A stretch of 64,000 bases of DNA from Geobacter sp. (GTDB taxonomy: Bacteria; Desulfobacterota; Desulfuromonadia; Geobacterales; Pseudopelobacteraceae). The stretch lies in assembly GCA_009684515.1 (NCBI GenBank), contig WKKS01000004.1:1-64000 (forward strand), written 5' to 3'. Positions 59,749 through 64,000 of the stretch are shown here, piece after piece (the stretch's first letter is position 1; each line of letters starts with the position of its first letter). A model generated the notes under the pieces. That model was not told the DNA's origin. It worked only from the letters and a program-made list of their open reading frames with translations, and searched no databases. The position numbers and the translations under genes were made by a program.

Positions 59749-62256
59749 TTACTCCGCCGGTTTGACCGGAATCGGGGCCAGTCGCCAGATGTCATTGTTA
59801 TAATCATGAATAGTCCGGTCGGTTGAAAACTTGCCGCTGCATGCCGTGTTCATGATGCTCATGCGGGTCCAGCGCTCGCGATCCTGGTATGCGTTGGCCA
59901 CGCACTGCTGGGCATCGACGAAACTGCGGAAATCAGCGGCAACCATCCAGGGATCATGCGGGCTGGCAATAGCGTTCAGAATCTGATCAAACAAGCCCGG
60001 CTCGAACAGGTTGAAGTGACCACTGCTCAGAAGTGCCATGACCCTTTGCAAATCGGGATCACCCGCAATTATTGCTGAAGGGTTGTAGTGGGAGCGCAAC
60101 TGATCCACCTCTTCGGTCGTCAGTCCGAACATGAAAAAGTTTTCGTCGCCAACCTCCTCGCGGATCTCGATATTGGCCCCATCCAGGGTACCGATTGTAA
60201 TGGCGCCGTTCATCATGAACTTCATGTTTCCGGTGCCGGAAGCTTCCTTGCCGGCGGTCGACAGCTGTTCCGACAGGTCGGTGCCGGGGCAGATAATTTC
60301 CATCGTGGTCACGCTGTAGTTGGGGAGGAAGGCCACCTTCAGCAGTTCCCCAACGGCTGGGTCGCTATTGACAACCTGAGCCACATTGTTGATCAGTTTG
60401 ATGATCAGCTTGGCCATGACGTAGCCGGGTGCCGCCTTGCCGCCGATCAGTACGCAGCGGTTTGTCCATCCTTCGACGTCACCACGCTTGATCCGGTCGT
60501 AAAGATGGATCACATGAAGCAGGTTCAGCAGTTGGCGCTTATACTCATGAATCCGCTTTACCTGAACATCAAACAACCCGTCCGGATTAAACGTGACACC
60601 GCAACTTTCCTGAACCAGAACGGACAAACGCTCCTTGTTGGTCTGTTTGACACCATGCCAAAGCTTGCGGAATTTAGGATCATCGGCGTAACTGGCGATT
60701 TTGTTGATCTGCTGCAAATCAGACACCCAGCCGTCACCGATTTTATCGCTGATCAGCTGGCTCATCCTCGGATTGCAACGGGCAATCCAGCGACGGGGCG
60801 TAACGCCGTTGGTCTTGTTATTGAATTTGTGCGGCCAGAGTTCGTAAAAATCACGGAAGAGACCCTGAGCCAACAGCAGCGAATGCAGCGCGGCAACACC
60901 ATTAACCGAAAAACTGCCCACAATCGCCAGATATGCCATCCGGACCTGGGGTGTCTCTCCCTCCTCGATAATCGACATACGCCTCATACGCTCGTTGTCG
61001 CCCGGCCAGCGGGCGGAGACTTCAGCCATGAAGCGGGCATTGATTTCCAGAATGATTTCCAGAATCCGCGGCAGCAGATGACCGAACAGCGGCAATGGCC
61101 ACCTTTCCAGAGCTTCCGGCAATAATGTGTGATTGGTGTAAGCCATGGTTTTACAGGTGATCTGCCAGGCCTGATCCCAACCAAGTCCCTGCTCGTCCAT
61201 CAGAATCCGCATCAACTCGGGCACGGCACAGCTCGGATGGGTATCGTTGAGCTGGAAACAGTTGTTTTCTGCAAAATCGCCAAAATCGCCCTTCTTCCCC
61301 ACTACCCAGCGCTCGACAACATCCTGCAGACTGGCCGAGGCCAGAAAATATTGCTGGCGAAGACGCAGAACCTTGCCGTTCTCACTGGCATCATTCGGAT
61401 AAAGCACCATCGTGATATTTTCGGCTTCGTTTTTGGTCGCAACCGATCCGGCATAATCACCGGCATTGAATTCGCCAAGATTGAATGCGTCCGTAGCGGC
61501 GGCTTTCCAGAGCCGCAGAGTGTTGACCGTTCCGTTGCGGTAACCCGGAACCGGGATATCGTAGGGCACAGCCAGTACGTCATGACTGTCAACCCAACGG
61601 ACACACTCTTCGCCCGACTGATTCCTGTACCGCTCGCTGCGGCCGCCAAAGCGCACCCTCTGGGCATATTCGGGGCGTTCCATCTCCCAGGGATTGCCAT
61701 CCCTCAGCCAGTGATCCGGCTCTTCTATCTGACGACCTCCGACAATCCGCTGGCGGAACATGCCGAATTCATAACGCAGTCCATATCCCATCACCGGCAG
61801 TTGCAACGTGGCGCAACTGTCCAGAAAACAGGCCGCCAAACGCCCCAGGCCACCATTTCCAAGACCGGCGTCACTCTCCGCCTCGGCCAGCTCTTCCAGC
61901 TTGATGCCAAGTTTTTCCAACGCCTGCGAAGCCGCGTCGGTCACCCCCAGGTTCAACATGGCATTGCCCAGCGAACGCCCCATCAGAAATTCCAGCGAAA
62001 GATAGTAACCGCGCCTGCATTTCGACTCCACATACGCATAGCGGGTTTTCTTCCAGCGCTCCATCAGGCGGTCGCGAACCGTCAGCGCCAGCGCCTTGTA
62101 ATAATAATGAGTGGCGGTGCAGTACTTGTCCTGTCCCAGATTATAGGTGAAATAATGCCTGAAATCGTCGATCAACTTCGGCACATCCATCGGCAGTGCA
62201 GGTAGTTCGGTCAGACCGGGAGGATTAACTGTTCTGCGCTTCTTTATTTGCATCAT
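59749..62256 (-). CDS. glgP: Glycogen / alpha-glucan phosphorylase
   Basis: An 835-residue cytoplasmic PLP enzyme releasing glucose-1-phosphate from glycogen or maltodextrin. The PLP Lys lies in EASGTGNMKFMMNGAITIGT (near 680), and other conserved blocks are YYLSLEFLMGRSLGNAMLNLG, LGNGGLGRLAACFLDS and FNNKTNGVTPRRW. Length is canonical (about 830). GGAAGGAACC precedes the ATG. It lies 43 nt upstream of the tRNA nucleotidyltransferase gene on the same strand, though the functions are unrelated. Confidence 0.97.
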   Translation of the reverse strand: MMQIKKRRTVNPPGLTELPALPMDVPKLIDDFRHYFTYNLGQDKYCTATHYYYKALALTVRDRLMERWKKTRYAYVESKCRRGYYLSLEFLMGRSLGNAMLNLGVTDAASQALEKLGIKLEELAEAESDAGLGNGGLGRLAACFLDSCATLQLPVMGYGLRYEFGMFRQRIVGGRQIEEPDHWLRDGNPWEMERPEYAQRVRFGGRSERYRNQSGEECVRWVDSHDVLAVPYDIPVPGYRNGTVNTLRLWKAAATDAFNLGEFNAGDYAGSVATKNEAENITMVLYPNDASENGKVLRLRQQYFLASASLQDVVERWVVGKKGDFGDFAENNCFQLNDTHPSCAVPELMRILMDEQGLGWDQAWQITCKTMAYTNHTLLPEALERWPLPLFGHLLPRILEIILEINARFMAEVSARWPGDNERMRRMSIIEEGETPQVRMAYLAIVGSFSVNGVAALHSLLLAQGLFRDFYELWPHKFNNKTNGVTPRRWIARCNPRMSQLISDKIGDGWVSDLQQINKIASYADDPKFRKLWHGVKQTNKERLSVLVQESCGVTFNPDGLFDVQVKRIHEYKRQLLNLLHVIHLYDRIKRGDVEGWTNRCVLIGGKAAPGYVMAKLIIKLINNVAQVVNSDPAVGELLKVAFLPNYSVTTMEIICPGTDLSEQLSTAGKEASGTGNMKFMMNGAITIGTLDGANIEIREEVGDENFFMFGLTTEEVDQLRSHYNPSAIIAGDPDLQRVMALLSSGHFNLFEPGLFDQILNAIASPHDPWMVAADFRSFVDAQQCVANAYQDRERWTRMSIMNTACSGKFSTDRTIHDYNNDIWRLAPIPVKPAE

Positions 62257-62360
62257 GATGGTTCCTTCCAGCGAAAACCCTTTGGGTGTTGGCCGTTTGA
62301 GTTATTTTTATGCATCAGCAACTACATACTTACACAGTTTTAAAATCAAAGGCAATCAGA

Positions 62361-62398
62361 GTGGCGACTCCCGCCACGCGGAACCGCCCCAATGGCGG
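62361..62398 (-). terminator. Paired hairpins after the barstar gene
   Basis: GTGGCG-N5-CGCCAC (62361-62377) and CCGCC-N5-GGCGG (62384-62398), 32 nt after the barstar stop, without a clear T tract. They are candidates for the 3' end of the barnase-barstar transcript. Confidence 0.4.
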
Positions 62399-62429
62399 CA
62401 GTACCGGACAATGACGGGGCCATGACAAC

Positions 62430-62717
62430 CTACTCCTGGACGATGACTACAAAATCTTTCCGTTCCTTCCCCACTTGTTGCAACAGGGTCAGCGCCAGAT
62501 CGAAGTCTTTGCCCATGCTGCGGCGGGAGGCCCCGGCTCCATTCCAGATTATCTGAATCGGCCCTTTGACATCCGAAGTCAGAACGTCCCAGAGCGCATC
62601 TAGATTATTGCCAAAATGAGGCGGGAAAGGGAGTTGCCGCATCAACTCGCCGTAGAAGTCCTCAATGGTCCGGACAGACTTTCCCTCGATAATGCACTGT
62701 TTTTTCTTCACTGGCAT
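62430..62717 (-). CDS. Barstar-family ribonuclease inhibitor
   Basis: A 95-residue cytoplasmic protein that should inhibit the barnase-like RNase encoded just upstream. The diagnostic helix FGNNLDALWDVLTS (residues 35-48) carries Asp40 and Asp44, which correspond to the barnase-contacting Asp35 and Asp39 of barstar. The strand segment DFVVIVQE closes the fold. Its start lies 10 nt inside the end of the RNase gene, with GAGGTG upstream, so translation is coupled. The immunity role is inferred from family and overlap. Confidence 0.93.
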   Translation of the reverse strand: MPVKKKQCIIEGKSVRTIEDFYGELMRQLPFPPHFGNNLDALWDVLTSDVKGPIQIIWNGAGASRRSMGKDFDLALTLLQQVGKERKDFVVIVQE

Positions 62718-63193
62718 GCTGGCACCTCATGAAAAGTAGAGTAGTGATCAACCGTCACGTTGCGTTGCCCTTCCTTCGAATAGATCAGTCGTTTGGCACC
62801 CCGGTGACCTCCCTTGTAGTCCAGGTCCGCCTCATGCCAGGAGCGGATGTTCCGTGGCAGTCGCCCTTCGCGGTTGCCAAAGTAGTCTCCGCCAATGCTC
62901 TTGCCTTGCAGGCACCGGGAAGACCACAAATCACGTCCCGGCCTCCACCCCAATCTTTTAGCCTCCGTTTTGGTTACAAACTGGGCCGGCAGGGAGGTGT
63001 TGCCGCTGGCATTAAGGGAGCGCAGAATTTCGACCAGTTCCTTTTCGTCAATCCGCGGCGAGAGTTGACTGTTAAAGAGCTGGACAACTCTTTCGCAGCT
63101 CTCGGCAAAGGCCGACTGGCTGCATAAAGATATGGAAATGCTAAGCAGTAGCGACATCTTCAGTAGCCGTGCAGTAACGGTTCTCACCTTCAT
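62708..63193 (-). CDS. Secreted barnase-like ribonuclease
   Basis: A 161-residue exported microbial RNase (N1/barnase family). The signal peptide covers about 1-30 (ending SAFAE). The catalytic core has LPAQFVTKTEAKRLGW (about 69-83), SIGGDYFGNREGRLP, and the active-site residues Glu121 (SWHEADLDY), Arg131/Arg135 (GHRGAKR) and His150 (VDHYSTF), matching barnase Glu73, Arg83/87 and His102. Two Cys (33, 94) plus one at 160 could form a disulfide, unlike Bacillus barnase. It starts with ATG and has GGGGAGAG upstream. The target could be competitors, phage, or RNA used as nutrient. Confidence 0.93.
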   Translation of the reverse strand: MKVRTVTARLLKMSLLLSISISLCSQSAFAESCERVVQLFNSQLSPRIDEKELVEILRSLNASGNTSLPAQFVTKTEAKRLGWRPGRDLWSSRCLQGKSIGGDYFGNREGRLPRNIRSWHEADLDYKGGHRGAKRLIYSKEGQRNVTVDHYSTFHEVPACQ

Positions 63194-63243
63194 CTACTCT
63201 CTCCCCGGTTGGCGCTAATCTCTGACGATGCACATCTTTTTGC

Positions 63244-63252
63244 AGTATACCA
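63244..63252 (-). promoter_or_regulatory. Extended -10 promoter element upstream of the RNase gene
   Basis: On the minus strand TGG-TATACT (extended -10) lies about 51 nt upstream of the ATG; the -35 (near 63267-63272) is poor, as usual for extended -10 promoters. Confidence 0.5.
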
Positions 63253-63317
63253 GCAATTAACACTAAAATAGAACAGTAACCATTAGAGTAGCAGCTTCGA
63301 CAAAAATATTGATTTGG

Positions 63318-63346
63318 TTGATAAATTATATCAAGTGAAATATATT
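63318..63346 (+). promoter_or_regulatory. Promoter of the glycosyltransferase at the right edge
   Basis: TTGATA (63318-63323), 17 nt, TATATT (63341-63346). The predicted start near 63354 leaves a leader of about 110 nt before the ATG at 63465. The A/T-rich spacer includes TGATATAA-like palindromic sequence. Confidence 0.55.
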
Positions 63347-63464
63347 AATGGGTCAAATGTTTAGTATAGGAGGTTCGACAGAAGCATATAACGGCGCCTA
63401 TCGAAAGGGCGTTCACCCCTACGTTACTGAACCAAGCAACCGCAATTGAGCATGAGGAGAATTC

Positions 63465-64000
63465 ATGACATCCCTTTCGATTGTCATTCCTGTCTACAAC
63501 GCTGAAAAGACCATTGCCGAATTGTGTCGAAAACTTGTCTTGCTCCTCTCCGCCGATTACCGTCTGGAGATCATACTGGTGAACGATTGCAGCAGTGACG
63601 GGAGCGATGCGGTCTGCAGGAGCCTTCAGTCCGAACTGCCGGATCTGGTCAGCTATGCCCGGTTATCCCGGAATTTCGGTGAGCATAATGCCGTGATGGC
63701 CGGACTGAACCAGGCCCGGGGAGAATATGTCGTAATCATGGATGACGACTTACAGAACCCGCCTGAGGAGGTGCCCAAACTGGTTGCCGAGATCCGCAAA
63801 GGTTATGATGTGGTTTACTGTCAATACCTGGACAAACGCGACAGCCTGTTCCGCAACCTCGGCAGTTACCTGAACGGCACCATGGCCCGGGTTATCCTGA
63901 ACAAACCCTCCAATCTCTATCTCTCCAGCTTCAAGGCTCTGAACCGCTTCATAGTGGAGCAGATCATCAAACACAGGAATCCTAACCCCTATCTGGACGC
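63465..64000 (+). CDS. Glycosyltransferase family 2 (DPM1/ArnC-like), 5' part only
   Basis: The first 178 codons of a GT-A glycosyltransferase that continues beyond the window. It begins MTSLSIVIPVYNAEKTI and has the nucleotide-binding LVNDCSSDGSD, LSRNFGEHNAVMAGLNQA and the metal-binding VIMDDDLQNPPEE, which are hallmarks of polyprenyl-phosphate hexose/aminosugar transferases (ArnC, DPM synthases). TGAGGAG precedes the ATG. Such enzymes feed membrane-anchored sugars to LPS or O-antigen modification. Whether C-terminal membrane helices follow cannot be seen. Confidence 0.9.
   Translation, partial: MTSLSIVIPVYNAEKTIAELCRKLVLLLSADYRLEIILVNDCSSDGSDAVCRSLQSELPDLVSYARLSRNFGEHNAVMAGLNQARGEYVVIMDDDLQNPPEEVPKLVAEIRKGYDVVYCQYLDKRDSLFRNLGSYLNGTMARVILNKPSNLYLSSFKALNRFIVEQIIKHRNPNPYLD

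Noticed and set aside
60088..61125. A 345-codon plus-strand open frame antisense to glgP
   Set aside because: It is fully inside a canonical glycogen phosphorylase; no motif or start signal supports it.

Overview
This is a chromosomal window from a Gram-negative bacterium that looks like a member of the Geobacter group (Desulfuromonadia, the former delta-Proteobacteria). The evidence is a porin-cytochrome gene set with many CxxCH heme motifs, two sensors with a periplasmic c-type heme domain, a four-subunit cytoplasmic [NiFe] hydrogenase, several c-di-GMP proteins, LPS heptose genes, and an A-adding type tRNA nucleotidyltransferase fused to DHH and CBS domains. The genus is an inference: only the first ~124 bases of a 16S rRNA gene are visible, running off the left edge on the minus strand. 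Most genes look like ordinary core genome. No insertion sequence, prophage, CRISPR array or tRNA gene was seen.

Layout. 1-508: 16S 5' end, boxA and a strong rRNA promoter. 509-4146: convergent L,D-transpeptidase and PBP1A genes sharing a perfect terminator. 4343-7903: an output-less heme sensor, glmS and a small unknown gene. 8066-11884: a compact operon of a PepSY protein with a His/Asp/Glu-rich tail, a PAP2 phosphatase, a DUF347 four-repeat membrane protein and an OmpR/QseBC-like two-component system. 12091-12726: a fibronectin-III lipoprotein. 12878-16678: hydBGDA-like hydrogenase with its own near-consensus promoter. 16692-19819: uvrA and a DUF3820 gene. 19931-23363: electron-conduit operon (12-heme cytochrome, beta-barrel, two lipoprotein cytochromes). 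23583-28089: lipid kinase, REC-PAS-GGDEF-EAL protein, glmU. 28317-34582: an unknown gene, mfd and two parvulin-type chaperones. 34667-41914: double receiver, hldE-gmhA-glycosyltransferase, mreB and a heme-sensor histidine kinase. 42096-46404: ileS, CBS-GGDEF, lspA. 46475-49589: amidohydrolase, panC, panB behind a structured leader. 49839-53272: chemoreceptor-like protein, PilZ protein, aldolase. 53456-56859: mnmH, Slp-like lipoprotein, gluQRS, ppnP, a glycine-zipper protein. 57070-62256: tRNA nucleotidyltransferase and glycogen phosphorylase. 62430-63193: a secreted barnase-like RNase with barstar. 63465-end: a glycosyltransferase cut by the window edge.

How the genes work together. Envelope construction dominates: peptidoglycan precursors and polymerisation (glmS, glmU, PBP1A, L,D-transpeptidase, mreB, PAP2), LPS heptose (gmhA, hldE, glycosyltransferase), lipoprotein processing (lspA) and outer-membrane folding (the two parvulins). 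Respiration is represented by the cytochrome-porin conduit and by a soluble hydrogenase that probably couples H2 to NAD(P)(H). Redox or ligand sensing through heme and c-di-GMP signalling are spread across the window.

The items most worth a second look are: the attenuator-like leader RNA before panBC, the hydrogenase large subunit that ends exactly at its C-terminal metal motif, the non-canonical heme motifs and promoter palindrome of the conduit operon, the PepSY/PAP2/DUF347/two-component operon, and the overlapping barnase-barstar pair.
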